Notes: generated by a model not told the origin, from the letters alone. DNA of 64,000 nt from Planctomycetaceae bacterium (GCA_027487485.1 JAIYDN010000009.1:114733-178732), one strand, 5' to 3'. Shown: positions 35,501-44,665, counted from the stretch's first letter. Translations and numbers: made by a program.

Positions 35501-36935
35501 GAAGATCATTCGGCGTCAGGCTCAACTGAATCTCGCCCTCGTATCCAAATCGATTCAATTGCAAATCGATCGCCCCACCCCCGTTTGTTTCTTCCAATGC
35601 GAAACGCTGCCGAGTGTTTGGATCTGGCTTGAGTTGTACCGTAAACGATCCTGCCCGCTCCGCCTGAATGTAATAGCCATACCCAGGCCCTCCACGTTGT
35701 AGCAGATCGTTGACAACGAGTCGGTATTCCCCATCTTCGGGAGGGTTAAAGTCAAACCCCCATTCGTCCATGGCTGAGACCGCTGTTTCGCTAAGCTTCC
35801 CACCGGCCGCGTTAAACAATTGCATTTGTAGCAATGCTCCGCTTCCCAAACTTCGCGTTTGCGATGAAAAGCGAATCGGCTGCCCCTTGATGCACCGTAT
35901 CCAATGGGTATCCACCTCGTTTGCGGCAGTGAGCTTTCCGCTCAGCCCCATCGGAAGTTCCAAAACTTTCTTCTCAGTCGGTGATTCCAAGTACTGAGGG
36001 AACGAAGTTACCAGCAATTCGCCCCAGACAGAGGATGAACCCGCGTTGGCTCGAATGGAAGTTGTGAATGAGTTGCCTGTCCAACTGTCGGGAACAAGCA
36101 CATCGGAACGAAGTTCGCTGGCTAGCTCAGGCCCTGCAAACTCGACACCAGTGGGTTGCCCGCGTTGAACAGCCATTGGAAACAGGTGATCGAAAACGGG
36201 AAAGTCACCGACGCGCAAATGATACTCCGTCCCCGGACTGTAATGGCTATCGCTCACTTCAACTAAATGATCGCCAGCTTCTTGAAACACATGCGAAAAG
36301 TGAGGATCAGGGCCGACCGACGAATCGTCTTTTTGTGCCACGAACGAACCGTCCGCTTTCAAAATCCGGACGACGGGATCCATCTTGGAGTGGATCGATT
36401 GGGTCAATACTTCGAACGCAAGACGTTGACCAGCGGCAACCGTGATCCGATAGTAGTCCAGTACTGGGCCGTCGCAGATTCCATCCACGGCCTGCAGGTT
36501 CGCAATGCTTTGAGCTGTTGCGAACGAATGATTAGCACCGTTGTCCATAACGACCGGCAAATCATCCAACAAAATGTAGCGGGGGACATTCAACACCCCC
36601 GGGGCCCCAAACCAGAGTGGAATGGGCTCGAAGGAAGTGAGGCCAGGGTGCGAAACAGACAGAATGGCTGATTCTGGCGTGATGTTTTCCAGTTCCAGTT
36701 TTATGTCCTGGCGAACCGTACGAACACTCATTCCAATCGACAAATTAGCACCACGGATGGTGACTTTGCTGGTGCCCCCTGGTTGGATCGTCGATGGATG
36801 GATCGCGGAGATCGACATTTGACCTCGCGCTTGCCCAGCAAAATACAGCGGGGCACTCAGGAGGATGAAAAACGCGATAAAAGACGGGCGGAGCACCCCA
36901 TTTTTGGTGATGAAGCAATGAATTTTATTGGTCAT
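32592..36935 (-). CDS. DUF1549/DUF1553 protein with PPC and Ig-like domains
   Basis: A 1447-residue exported protein with the modular layout typical of planctomycetes. In order: an N-terminal hydrophobic segment (LRPSFIAFFILLSAPLYFAG), an IPT-like segment, two beta-rich PPC-like domains, an Ig-like BIG2 domain (near residue 670), a cytochrome-like CNSGACHG heme-binding motif (CX4CH, near 765), a second BIG2 domain (near 870-940), then DUF1549 (near 960-1160, with IRRASLDVIGLLPTSQETTEF) and DUF1553 (near 1220-1440). DUF1549/1553 proteins are abundant and always paired with DUF1501 proteins, whose job is unknown. It overlaps the DUF1501 gene upstream by 4 bp (ATGA). The heme motif suggests redox chemistry, which has not been shown for this family as far as I know. 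Confidence 0.82.
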   Translation of the reverse strand: MTNKIHCFITKNGVLRPSFIAFFILLSAPLYFAGQARGQMSISAIHPSTIQPGGTSKVTIRGANLSIGMSVRTVRQDIKLELENITPESAILSVSHPGLTSFEPIPLWFGAPGVLNVPRYILLDDLPVVMDNGANHSFATAQSIANLQAVDGICDGPVLDYYRITVAAGQRLAFEVLTQSIHSKMDPVVRILKADGSFVAQKDDSSVGPDPHFSHVFQEAGDHLVEVSDSHYSPGTEYHLRVGDFPVFDHLFPMAVQRGQPTGVEFAGPELASELRSDVLVPDSWTGNSFTTSIRANAGSSSVWGELLVTSFPQYLESPTEKKVLELPMGLSGKLTAANEVDTHWIRCIKGQPIRFSSQTRSLGSGALLQMQLFNAAGGKLSETAVSAMDEWGFDFNPPEDGEYRLVVNDLLQRGGPGYGYYIQAERAGSFTVQLKPDPNTRQRFALEETNGGGAIDLQLNRFGYEGEIQLSLTPNDLPIRLLNPRVPAGAKEHRCLMVCQPGWTAQAMNLVRVSAEAVSDPAIRVELANDGLSRVLEPHVLVPSRSSSGVLALAGNAVRPPLFGFEVPVGVQWNRASDAHAISIPLKRLKEDFKAAVVVDGSLLPNGWTLSSTADKDIFTVSVKRVAGQEPAAITLFAYTDLPDRVRCETVSIPISWIDVPQRLEVYPPTIDLEGANSKQQLVVTGYDSQGNMKDWSNAVNIVSANPGVVQVEKGVVSPKGNGETELVLQIADLKLSVPVKVKQFEYLRPITFENDVLVALSKQGCNSGACHGSPSGKGGFRLSLRAFDKELDELTMIHEDFGRRVNVLDPERSLLIEKPLMKVSHAGGKQLNRQDVAYKVLRDWIAQGAKGNSTDESRCNKLEVFPAQKRMLQRRDGPQQLAATAHFADGKKRDVTEVVAYESSNTEVATVNKQGLVTPLKRGETVILVRYLEHIESIPLMFIDDVPGFQWVEPASANYVDVLVNQKLKQLQFLPGSVCDDATFIRRASLDVIGLLPTSQETTEFLADTSSDKRARWIDRLLERDEYAKFWALKWGDLLKLTSKSIGNESVFKFYRWIENAMRSNMPYDRFASELIAGSGSTMENPPANFYRSATDMNECVETVSQVFLGARLQCAKCHNHPFERWTQDNYYGLGAFFNRLQRKATQRPGEMFIWAASSGEVTQPRTLKQMKPWLPVVGSIESETQGDRRQSLVQWLVAPTNPYFAKIEANRIWSQLFARGIVDPVDDFRDSNPPSNEPLLVALAEDFANHQFDRKHLLRVILNSNTYQCSSEALSSNAEDQLYFSHQAPRMLSAEQLMDAINQTLDVDQPFAGLPASTKATHLPAPDVVKVGFLKVFGQPERSTVCACERSEDTNLGMAIELFNGPFVAERLKNPNNRFRKLMSEGKPAEEIIKAMYIAAYSRSPSDQELKIALDFCQSKPDLAACLEDICWAMLNSDEFLFQH

Positions 36936-38320
36936 GCGTCTCGTCCCGTGTAGAGCGGAGAAATTACGGAGCCGTTAATAAGAGGGTGAGGCCGCTGGAG
37001 CGGATCAACGATGGTTGTTTCTTGATGCACACCTAAGCCGTTAAAGATCGTCGAACAAATGTCGGCAGGTGACCACGGGTTGGAGATTGGGTAGGCAGCT
37101 TTGTCGTCGGTTTGGCCAATCACCTGCCCGCCCTGAATCCCAGCTCCTGCGAACAACCCAGAATATGCATGAGCCCAGTGATCGCGTCCCGGTATGGATT
37201 CACCAGGCAACTTCGACACGGTCGGCGTACGACCAAATTCGCCCATCACCACCAACATGGTTTGGTCCATCAAGCCTGTGGCAATCAAATCGTCCGTCAG
37301 AGCCGCGAGCCCTTGATCCAATTGTGGTAGCAGCGTGTTCTTCAATCGCCCCCAATTGTCCACATGGGTATCCCAAGTCTGAACAATACCCATGGTGGCT
37401 TGAACGATGGGTACGCCGGCTTCGACCATTCTTCTTGCCAAAAGCAGCGATTGCCCAAACTTGTTTCTGCCATAACGATCGCGGGTGGCATCGGGTTCAC
37501 GAGCAATCTCGAAGGCAGAGGTCATCGTTCCGCTCGTAAGCAGATTGTAAGCTGCTTGCTGTTGATCTTTGAATGCGATGGAACTGGGATTCGAAATCTT
37601 AGCGGCGTGCCCACTCAGCTGTTCCAAAATGCTACGACGCGCATGCACTCGATCGATCGTCATCCCTTCGCGAAGACTCAATGCCTCCATGCGAAAGCTA
37701 GGTTCGTTGGGGTCCCCTTGAATTTGCCATGGATCGTATTTGGGGCCCAAGAATCCCGAGTGTTGACCTGGCCAAGTAAGCGGCCCTTCGATCAAATAGT
37801 TCGGCAAAGATACACCGCTTGGAACGCCGTCTTGCCGAGGTCGCACAAACTCCAGAGCGGCAGCATAGTTCGGGAAATCGCCTCGCGACTCTACTCGATC
37901 CAGATCGCTTCCACCTTTGGGAACAGGACCGGGTCTGCCCGTCAGAGCCACGTGTGTAGCCAGCAAATGATTGTGTTCACGATGCGCTAACGTTCGGACG
38001 ATTGCCCATCGATCGGTTTGCTGTGCCAAGCGTGGCAAGTGTTCGCAAACCTTGACGCCCGATATGGTCGTTCCAATCGTCGAAAACTCGCCTCGAACTT
38101 CGGCAGGCGCGTCCGGCTTGGGATCTAAGGTGTCAAGCTGACTAGGGCCGCCGCTCAAAAGCACAATCAATACCGACTTGGCCTTCCCATGACCTGATGA
38201 ACCATCGACGTTTGTGCTACCAGCTCGGGAGGCTTGAAGCGGAAGCGTGCAACCCACGACTCCCGTCGTTCCAATGCGCAAAAATCCCCTGCGATCTAAA
38301 TCATAAGATGGTCTTGGCAT
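36932..38320 (-). CDS. DUF1501 protein b (Tat-exported)
   Basis: A 462-residue protein of the DUF1501 family, an alkaline-phosphatase/sulfatase-superfamily relative of unknown activity. The N-terminus has a twin-arginine signal, DRRGFLRIGTTGVVG. Family blocks seen are LIVLLSGGPSQLDTLDPKPDAP-like, VRTLAHREHNHLLATHVALTG, NYLIEGP, SLLLARRMVEAGVPIVQ, DTHVDNWG, MVVMGEFGRTP and HWAHAYSGLFAGAGI. The conserved HxxDN-like and GEFGR motifs are intact. Its end overlaps the start of the DUF1549/DUF1553 gene by 4 bp and it starts 26 bp after the other DUF1501 gene, so all three are one operon. Confidence 0.85.
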   Translation of the reverse strand: MPRPSYDLDRRGFLRIGTTGVVGCTLPLQASRAGSTNVDGSSGHGKAKSVLIVLLSGGPSQLDTLDPKPDAPAEVRGEFSTIGTTISGVKVCEHLPRLAQQTDRWAIVRTLAHREHNHLLATHVALTGRPGPVPKGGSDLDRVESRGDFPNYAAALEFVRPRQDGVPSGVSLPNYLIEGPLTWPGQHSGFLGPKYDPWQIQGDPNEPSFRMEALSLREGMTIDRVHARRSILEQLSGHAAKISNPSSIAFKDQQQAAYNLLTSGTMTSAFEIAREPDATRDRYGRNKFGQSLLLARRMVEAGVPIVQATMGIVQTWDTHVDNWGRLKNTLLPQLDQGLAALTDDLIATGLMDQTMLVVMGEFGRTPTVSKLPGESIPGRDHWAHAYSGLFAGAGIQGGQVIGQTDDKAAYPISNPWSPADICSTIFNGLGVHQETTIVDPLQRPHPLINGSVISPLYTGRDA

Positions 38321-38346
38321 CGGTTTAGCTTCCTTGAGATGCGGGG

Positions 38347-39795
38347 TTAAAAAAGCGAGTCGATCACTTTGCCTGAGGTCACTCGGTGAGGTCGTCCTTC
38401 GCGGTCGGCCAAGGTCATTCCTGTCGGAATTCCGAGTGCATGAACGATCGTTGTTCCAAAGTCGAGCGGGCTGACTGGATTAGAAATAGGGTAGGCTGCT
38501 TTCGAATCGCTTTCGCCATAGATGGCCCCTCCGCGAACGCCCCCACCCGCCATCAAAGCGCTGTAACAAAAAGGCCAATGTTCTCTGCCTGCATTGGCTG
38601 CGGTGATTTGAGGCTTACGTCCAAACTCGCCTACCCAAACCACCAAAGTGTCTTCCAACATTCCCCGTTGCTGCAAATCTTCTAGCAATGCGGACAATGC
38701 TGTATCCGCAGCAGGAATGAGATCATTCTTCAGTCGATTGAAATTGTCGCCGTGCGTGTCCCAAAAATTGCGACCATCGTTGTGCCAATTGACAGTCACC
38801 AACGGAACACCATGCTCCACAAGTCGTCTAGCCATCAGAACCGACTGGCCGTGAATGTTGCGCCCGTACCGATCTCGCGTTGCAACGGATTCGCGAGCCA
38901 AATCAAATGCATCGCGGACATTAGCAGACGAAAGCAAATCCATCGCTCGGGATTGATGCGAATGCAAGGCTACAGAATCCTTGGCTAATTCCATCTGCGA
39001 TCTTTGCCGATCCAACGAACGAAGTAGTTCATATCGCGACTGCAATCGAGCCAACGGTATATCATCTGGCAACGACAAGGAGGAGGGTTTCCAGTCCGGA
39101 TGATTGGGATCCCCGGTGAGAAGAAGCCCATCATGGCCTGAACCTAGCCACCCCCCATGCTGCCCTGGCGCTTCACCCCCAGGCGCCGCGGGATGGAACG
39201 CCTTCCATGGAAGAGTCACAAACGATGGCAAGCCTGTGGTGCTTGGCCTTACCTTAGAGACAAGGGCGCCAATGTGCGGTGAGTCCTTTTCGCTGGGGGG
39301 CGTCGCATCACTTTTCAATACAGGCGCAAGTTGGCCCGTGACTGCCGCATGCCCGCTCGACAAATGGGCCGGATCGTCGTGTGTCATCGAACGAATGATC
39401 GCAAGCTTATCCGTATGGGAAGCCAACTGAGTGAAGTGCTCGCAAAGCTGTAAGCCAGGTACTTTGGTCGAAATCGGTTTGAATGGCCCTCTGACTTCAT
39501 CGGGTGCGTTGGGCTTCAGGTCAAAGGTGTCCAGCTGGCTTGGGCCCCCCCACATGAACAAAAAGATACAAGCTTTGGCCGGCTTCGTTCGAACCGCACT
39601 GCTACCTTCTGAAGCGATGCCGGTGGAATTTGCGTGGGCATACTGAGTGCGAGCGAAGAAATCAGATAATCCCAGTCCTAAACCACCTAAGGAACCCGCT
39701 TGCAACAATGCCCGTCGGCTTATCTGATTGCACGCGTGAAACTCGTTGCAGCTCTTGGAAGAATGCAAGCGTATTGGCGAATACGATGATGACAT
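38347..39795 (-). CDS. DUF1501 protein a (Tat-exported)
   Basis: A 482-residue paralogue of the preceding gene. The Tat-like signal is SRRALLQAGSLGGLG. It shares the blocks WGGPSQLDTFDLKPNAP, MTHDDPAHLSSGHAAVTG, SVLMARRLVEHGVPLV, WDTHGDNFNRLK, VVWVGEFGRKP and HWPFCYSALMAGGGV. The second DUF1501 gene and the DUF1549/1553 gene follow on the same strand. Sequences upstream (39801-39836) are G-rich on the plus strand and can form a G-quadruplex. Probably first gene of the operon; its promoter is not recognised. Confidence 0.85.
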   Translation of the reverse strand: MSSSYSPIRLHSSKSCNEFHACNQISRRALLQAGSLGGLGLGLSDFFARTQYAHANSTGIASEGSSAVRTKPAKACIFLFMWGGPSQLDTFDLKPNAPDEVRGPFKPISTKVPGLQLCEHFTQLASHTDKLAIIRSMTHDDPAHLSSGHAAVTGQLAPVLKSDATPPSEKDSPHIGALVSKVRPSTTGLPSFVTLPWKAFHPAAPGGEAPGQHGGWLGSGHDGLLLTGDPNHPDWKPSSLSLPDDIPLARLQSRYELLRSLDRQRSQMELAKDSVALHSHQSRAMDLLSSANVRDAFDLARESVATRDRYGRNIHGQSVLMARRLVEHGVPLVTVNWHNDGRNFWDTHGDNFNRLKNDLIPAADTALSALLEDLQQRGMLEDTLVVWVGEFGRKPQITAANAGREHWPFCYSALMAGGGVRGGAIYGESDSKAAYPISNPVSPLDFGTTIVHALGIPTGMTLADREGRPHRVTSGKVIDSLF

Positions 39796-40181
39796 CGGTG
39801 CTTAAGGTGGGTGGGTAGGCAGGGTAGGTGGGTAGGTTAGAAAGTGACTAGCACAGTTCCAACCGATATCTTACTTTAGCAGAAAGCAACCCAAATGTCA
39901 TCGTCGTTCCCCTTTCTCATGTCGAGCATTTCTAGCATTTACCCACTAGGAACCCCTCATTCGCGGTCGACTTTAGCCTGCCCAAAAGGATGGAATCGCT
40001 AGATTAGTCTGTTCCATTTTTGAGCATTTTGCGGATCGTACGAGCCTAGCCATGGGAGGTTCCCCGTGAATACAGATCGATCCGACGCGACGCATGGCTT
40101 CGTGAGCAACTCTTGCCTCGGCACCCAAAAGTTGGAAAACTCACTTGCATCTATATTGAAAACACAAATCGGACAGTAGCA
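39796..40181. other. Divergent intergenic region between DUF1501 operon and PQQ-propeller gene
   Basis: About 385 bp. The left end is G-rich (see G-quadruplex entry). No other repeat or RNA was recognised, and promoters were not identified with confidence. Confidence 0.4.
39809..39832 (+). other. Canonical G-quadruplex motif
   Basis: Four runs of three G (39809-39811, 39813-39815, 39822-39824, 39830-39832) with loops of 1, 6 and 5 bases fit the G3-N1-7 pattern. It lies just upstream of the minus-strand DUF1501 operon, so the transcript itself would be C-rich. Confidence 0.6.
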
Positions 40182-41576
40182 ATGCCATTGCTCCAAGAAT
40201 CGAAGTACATCCCATTTTGCTCCTTTTTTTGGGAAAGCACATGGAAACTAAGTTTTGCATTCCTAGGATTCGCATGGTTCGCTTGTCTCAGCACGATTTC
40301 GTTCGGTGATGAGCCAGATTGGCGAGAGTTTCGGGGGCCAACAGGGCAAGGCTTGTCATCACGTCAGGATTTGCCAATTCAATGGGGAGGTCCATTCCGA
40401 CCGCCAACCTGGAGCGTCGCACTCCCCGGGCAAGGATGGTCTAGCCCGATCGTGATCGGCGATTCCATTTGGCTCTCATCCGCCGAGTTTGTCGCAATTC
40501 CCGACAAGCTTGCCAATGAAAAACTGGAAGCAAGCGAATACGGCGCAACCGATTTTCAAACACATGGTTCCGTTTCGTTGTTTGCCATTCGAGTCGATGC
40601 AAAATTGGGCAAAGTCGAGCAGGTGATCGAATTAGGAAGGGTCGAACATCCTAAACCAATTCATGCCATGAATAGTTATGCTTCCCCAACCCCTTGCTCC
40701 GACGGAAAGCGAATCGTCTTTCACTTCGGATCTCTGGGAACTTATTGTCTAAGTACAAGAGGCGAAGTCCTTTGGAATCGAACGGTGCCTTTGGACGACA
40801 TTACTGGCCCAGCAACATCACCCGTCATTCATCAAGACCTTGTCATTTTCGCTTTCGATGGAACCGATGCTCAGTACGTAGCCGCAATCCAATTAGAAAC
40901 AGGCAAAGAATTGTGGCGAACTCAGCGGCCCGAAATTGACACGACACGCGGTGCGGAACGTCGCGCATTCTCGACCCCACTGTTGATCGAGCACGCCGGA
41001 GTGCACCAGCTATTGGCACCAACCGCGCAATGGCTGGTTTCTTACGACCCCTTAACCGGCTCTGAAATATGGAGATGTCGTATCGGTTCTGGGCATGCCA
41101 TTGTTCCTCGAACTGTCTATCAAGATGGAGTTGCCTTTGTATGCTCGGGATATATGCGACCGGAATTGTTTGCGATACGAGTCGACGGGCAAGGGGATGT
41201 TTCTTCGTCTCATGTTCTCTGGAATTGGAAACGCCAAGTTCCAGAAATTGCATCACCGATCCTAGTTCAAGATTCGATCTTGTTTGTCTCTAGCCTAGGC
41301 GTGGTGACCTGCCTTTCACAGGGCGATGGGACCTTGCGATGGCAGGACCGCCTAAGCGGCTCCTTTTCTGCGAGTCCAACGGCAGTAGGCGACTTGATCT
41401 ACTTTACAAATCAATCTGGGATCACCAGTGTTATTCGAAGTGGTGACAAGATGGAGACTATTGCGACCAATGAACTGTTTGGAGAAACGCTGGCATCTTT
41501 TGCAATCTTTCAAGACGGATTCTTGATTCGAACTCATCCCGAGCTGCACTTCGTTCGCAAGAGCGATCTCGACTAA
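40182..41576 (+). CDS. PQQ-binding-like beta-propeller protein
   Basis: A 464-residue exported protein. The ATG at 40182 starts a signal peptide (FAFLGFAWFACLSTISFGD). The mature part begins with DWREFRGPTGQGLSS, the planctomycete PQQ-propeller entry phrase, followed by repeated propeller blades with Trp motifs (GKELWRTQRP, GSEIWRCRI, GTLRWQDRL). These proteins form seven- or eight-bladed propellers of the quinoprotein alcohol dehydrogenase type, but many lack PQQ-binding residues and act as scaffolds. I cannot see the PQQ ligands with certainty. The gene is convergent with proS, with 101 bp between stops, where a 7-bp stem lies at 41656-41674. Confidence 0.78.
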   Translation: MPLLQESKYIPFCSFFWESTWKLSFAFLGFAWFACLSTISFGDEPDWREFRGPTGQGLSSRQDLPIQWGGPFRPPTWSVALPGQGWSSPIVIGDSIWLSSAEFVAIPDKLANEKLEASEYGATDFQTHGSVSLFAIRVDAKLGKVEQVIELGRVEHPKPIHAMNSYASPTPCSDGKRIVFHFGSLGTYCLSTRGEVLWNRTVPLDDITGPATSPVIHQDLVIFAFDGTDAQYVAAIQLETGKELWRTQRPEIDTTRGAERRAFSTPLLIEHAGVHQLLAPTAQWLVSYDPLTGSEIWRCRIGSGHAIVPRTVYQDGVAFVCSGYMRPELFAIRVDGQGDVSSSHVLWNWKRQVPEIASPILVQDSILFVSSLGVVTCLSQGDGTLRWQDRLSGSFSASPTAVGDLIYFTNQSGITSVIRSGDKMETIATNELFGETLASFAIFQDGFLIRTHPELHFVRKSDLD

Positions 41577-41655
41577 GCCATTTCAAATCCAGTCAGCAGA
41601 CGCACCGAAGCCGCCATGCTGTAGTCTTGGAAGGAAATGCCCCGTACAAACAATC

Positions 41656-41674
41656 CGTACAAACAAATTGTACG
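41656..41674. terminator. Small hairpin between convergent PQQ and proS genes
   Basis: CGTACAA and TTGTACG form a 7-bp stem with a 5-base loop. No T-run follows. A direct repeat of CCGTACAAACAA precedes it. Confidence 0.35.
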
Positions 41675-41677
41675 ATA

Positions 41678-43189
41678 TCAATACGACTTGGCGAAAATGC
41701 CCATCGTGGTCGTTGGCTGGCCAGTCATAAAGCACTTGCCTTCACCCTTAGGTGAATCCAAGGGAATGCAACGGATGGTCACCTTAAGCTCATCCAGCAA
41801 CGGCTGAACTGCTTCTTCGCTGCTGAACCAACATTTCGCAAAGCCACCACCGGTGGAACATTCGCGATCATCATCGGGCACAAAGTACGCTCGAAACTCC
41901 GCTTCGGAATGGATCTCCACGGTGTTCGCCTTCTGCATCGCTAAAGCTCGGTTGAACAGGTTGTCTTGCATCTCGGTCAGCATCCCGACGACTCCGGAAA
42001 CGAGATCGGTTCGGAGCATCGATTTGCTTTGGCCTAAATCGCGTCGAGTCACAAAGGCGCCGTTAGCAGCTATATCCTTGGGCCCGACTTCAATTCGAAT
42101 GGGCACGCCACGTTTGACGTGATACCATTTCTTGTTGCCACCTTGCATGTCACGGTCATCGATGTCGACTCGTACTTTTTGGTCCGCGTAAATCTGCGAA
42201 GCCAGTTCTTGCTTCAGCGACTTGCAGTAGGAAATCACTTCTTCCCGTTGAGTATCGTCGCGGTAGATAGGAATGATAACGACTTGCGATGGTGCAAGTT
42301 TTGGTGGCAAAACCAAACCATCATCATCCGAATGGGTCATGATCAACGCACCGACCAAGCGAGTCGAAACGCCCCAGGAAGTGGTCCAAGCATGAACGAT
42401 GTCGCCGTTCTTGTCTTGGAACTTGATTTCTTGAGCCTTCGAGAAATTCTGGCCAAGGAAGTGAGACGTACCGGCTTGAAGAGCCTTTCTGTCTTGCATC
42501 ATGGCTTCGATCGAAAGGGTCATGTCCGCACCAGGGAATCGCTCGCCAGCCGTCTTTTCACCTTTGATGACAGGCACGGCCATGTAGTTCTCCACAAAGT
42601 CCGCGTAGACCTCGAGCATCTTGCGAGTTTCCTCCAACGCTTCTTCGGCGGTCGCGTGGACCGTATGACCTTCCTGCCAAAGAAATTCGGCAGTCCGCAG
42701 GAAGAGCCGCGTCCGCATCTCCCAGCGGACTACGTTCGCCCATTGGTTGATCAGGATGGGCAAATCACGATACGACTGCACCCATTTGGCATAGGTTGCG
42801 CCAATGATGGTTTCGCTGGTTGGTCGAACGATCAAAGGTTCTTCGAGTTCTCCCGCTGGCCGAAGGCCCCCTTTTCCGTCTGGTTCAAGCCGGTGATGAG
42901 TCACCACGGCACATTCTTTGGCGAATCCCTCGACGTGTTCCGCTTCCTTTTCGAGGAAACTCATTGGAATAAACAGTGGAAAATAAGCGTTTTGGTGCCC
43001 CGTATCCTTGAACATTTGGTCTAGAACTTTTTGCATGTTCTCCCAAATGGCGTATCCCCACGGTTTGATGACCATACATCCACGAACTGCCGAATTTTCA
43101 GCGAGATCGGCCCCTTTGATCACCTGCTGGTACCACTCTGGATAATTTTCAGCTCGTGTCGGGGAAATGGCGGTTTTTACGGGACCCAT
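41678..43189 (-). CDS. proS: Prolyl-tRNA synthetase, archaeal/eukaryote-type
   Basis: A 503-residue class II aminoacyl-tRNA synthetase that joins proline to tRNA-Pro. The start is taken as the Met at 43189 (MGPVKTAISPTRAENYPEWY); 55 codons upstream have no family match. Motif blocks: DTGHQNAYFPLFIPMSFLEKEAEHVEGF, RPTSETIIGATYAKWVQSYRDLPILINQWANVVRWE (motif 2 region) and GVSTRLVGALIMTHSDDDGLVLPPKLAPSQVV (motif 3 region), described here by their key parts. It lacks the long insertion of bacterial-type ProS and has a C-terminal extension ending MGIFAKSY, both features of the archaeal-type enzyme. Antisense frames of about 300 codons inside it are shadows. Confidence 0.9.
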   Translation of the reverse strand: MGPVKTAISPTRAENYPEWYQQVIKGADLAENSAVRGCMVIKPWGYAIWENMQKVLDQMFKDTGHQNAYFPLFIPMSFLEKEAEHVEGFAKECAVVTHHRLEPDGKGGLRPAGELEEPLIVRPTSETIIGATYAKWVQSYRDLPILINQWANVVRWEMRTRLFLRTAEFLWQEGHTVHATAEEALEETRKMLEVYADFVENYMAVPVIKGEKTAGERFPGADMTLSIEAMMQDRKALQAGTSHFLGQNFSKAQEIKFQDKNGDIVHAWTTSWGVSTRLVGALIMTHSDDDGLVLPPKLAPSQVVIIPIYRDDTQREEVISYCKSLKQELASQIYADQKVRVDIDDRDMQGGNKKWYHVKRGVPIRIEVGPKDIAANGAFVTRRDLGQSKSMLRTDLVSGVVGMLTEMQDNLFNRALAMQKANTVEIHSEAEFRAYFVPDDDRECSTGGGFAKCWFSSEEAVQPLLDELKVTIRCIPLDSPKGEGKCFMTGQPTTTMGIFAKSY

Positions 43190-43474
43190 GTAATTCTCAG
43201 GTGCGGGGAAACAAAAGGGAAGTGCGATCCATGTGCAAACAGCTTCACAACGGTCCGAATGCTTTTTCCGTGGGTGACCATCTTTCAATCGCCGCCACGA
43301 ACATATCGCAGTCATGCACAGTTTATCCCTTTCGATTTTTCCAACCAGTGGCATCAGGCCACGGTAATCGGTAGATTTCGTTATGATAGATCAGGTTGCG
43401 ATTCGTCTTGGTCGACTGCCCACACGTTGGCGAACCCGGCTTCGCGTAGTGATGTAATCTTAGAAAGCAAACGC

Positions 43475-44293
43475 ATGAAATCTGCTGTAACGGTCTCATT
43501 GGTTGAGGAAGCTCGAGGTGGCCCTTTTGTTTTTTGGTCCGATCCGGTTGCCGCGATCAACCAAGCAAAGCAGCTTGGATTCGACGCCATCGAGATCTTT
43601 CCACCCGATGCCGAATCACTACGACGGCTGCAATTGTCTAAGAATCTTTCGGATGCCGGTCTAGCTGTCGCGGCAGTGGGCACCGGTGCAGGCTGGGTAA
43701 AGCATCGACTTCAATTAGCTGACGAAGACCCGGTCCTTCGAGAGCGTGCCATCGATTTTGTTCGTTCCGTTATTTCCAGCGCCGCCGAATTAGGGGCACC
43801 CGCCATCATTGGCTCCATGCAAGGAAGGTCTACCAAAGAGGTCGACCGAAACAAAGCAAAGTCCTATTTGCGAGACGCATTGTCCGTTTTAGGCGATCAC
43901 GCCAAGCAATTCGGCTTGCCCCTGTTTTATGAACCGCTGAATCGCTATGAAACAGACCAAGCGAACACGCTTGCCGATGGCTTGGTGACCATTCACCAAA
44001 TCGAGAACGTGCAACTGCTCGCTGATTTCTTTCACATGAACATCGAGGAAGCTGACATCGGGAATGCGATTCAAGACGCGGGCGCTGCTATCGGCCATGT
44101 TCACTTCGCCGACTCCAACCGTATGGCCGTTGGTTTCGGGCATTTGGATATCGCACCAGCGATTCGTGCGCTTCGGCAGATTGGATACTCAGGCTATCTA
44201 AGTGCCGAGGTGTTCTCGAAGCCGGATGCAAACGCCGCAGCCGCTCAAACGATCAAGTCATTTCGAGCCGCAACATCTTCGATGGACGGATAA
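43475..44293 (+). CDS. TIM-barrel sugar isomerase/epimerase-like protein (AP-endonuclease-2 fold)
   Basis: A 272-residue protein starting at the ATG at 43475. It has the xylose-isomerase-like TIM-barrel pattern: GFDAIEIFPPD near the start, ELGAPAIIGSMQGRS, PLFYEPLNRYETD with a catalytic Glu, LLADFFHMNIEEAD with Asp/His metal ligands, IGHVHFADSNRMAVGFGHLD and YLSAEVFSKPD with the final Glu. These are the four metal ligands expected in this superfamily of hydroxypyruvate isomerases and sugar epimerases. The exact sugar is unknown. The start is 285 bp from the divergent proS gene and upstream frames have no support. Confidence 0.82.
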   Translation: MKSAVTVSLVEEARGGPFVFWSDPVAAINQAKQLGFDAIEIFPPDAESLRRLQLSKNLSDAGLAVAAVGTGAGWVKHRLQLADEDPVLRERAIDFVRSVISSAAELGAPAIIGSMQGRSTKEVDRNKAKSYLRDALSVLGDHAKQFGLPLFYEPLNRYETDQANTLADGLVTIHQIENVQLLADFFHMNIEEADIGNAIQDAGAAIGHVHFADSNRMAVGFGHLDIAPAIRALRQIGYSGYLSAEVFSKPDANAAAAQTIKSFRAATSSMDG

Positions 44294-44665
44294 GCAATCC
44301 GGCAAATCTCCAGCATCAGTTATTTTCTGCATTTCATGAAAGCCTTTTTCGCTCGCCTCCACATGCACTTTTGGCAATGGGACGTTGTGCAACTTACTCC
44401 CAGGCTTGTAGTTCTGTTTGCTGAATCGCAGGAAACGCCACCTGGGCAAGTCTTAATCTCAGTAGTAAGGTCGATTTGAAGTCGAAGCGAGTGGGTTCAG
44501 ATCGCTCCATCCCGCATAGACGGAACAATGGTCTTAAACATTAGATCTTTCTTAAATGTTCTAGTCTAACATGCAAATAGTTTAAGCCCCATTCGTAAAC
44601 ATGACCTACATTCCCATCAGAGACTTGTAGAATCAGATTTATGGCGGGGCTTGCTAGTGTTCAAG
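44294..44665. other. Intergenic region before the TadE/vWA cluster
   Basis: About 370 bp without a gene. It must hold the promoter of the cluster, but I identify no clear -35/-10 pair, repeat or RNA. Confidence 0.35.

Noticed and set aside
42119..43024. 301-codon plus-strand frame inside proS
   Set aside because: Antisense shadow of a conserved synthetase, without start context or motif.
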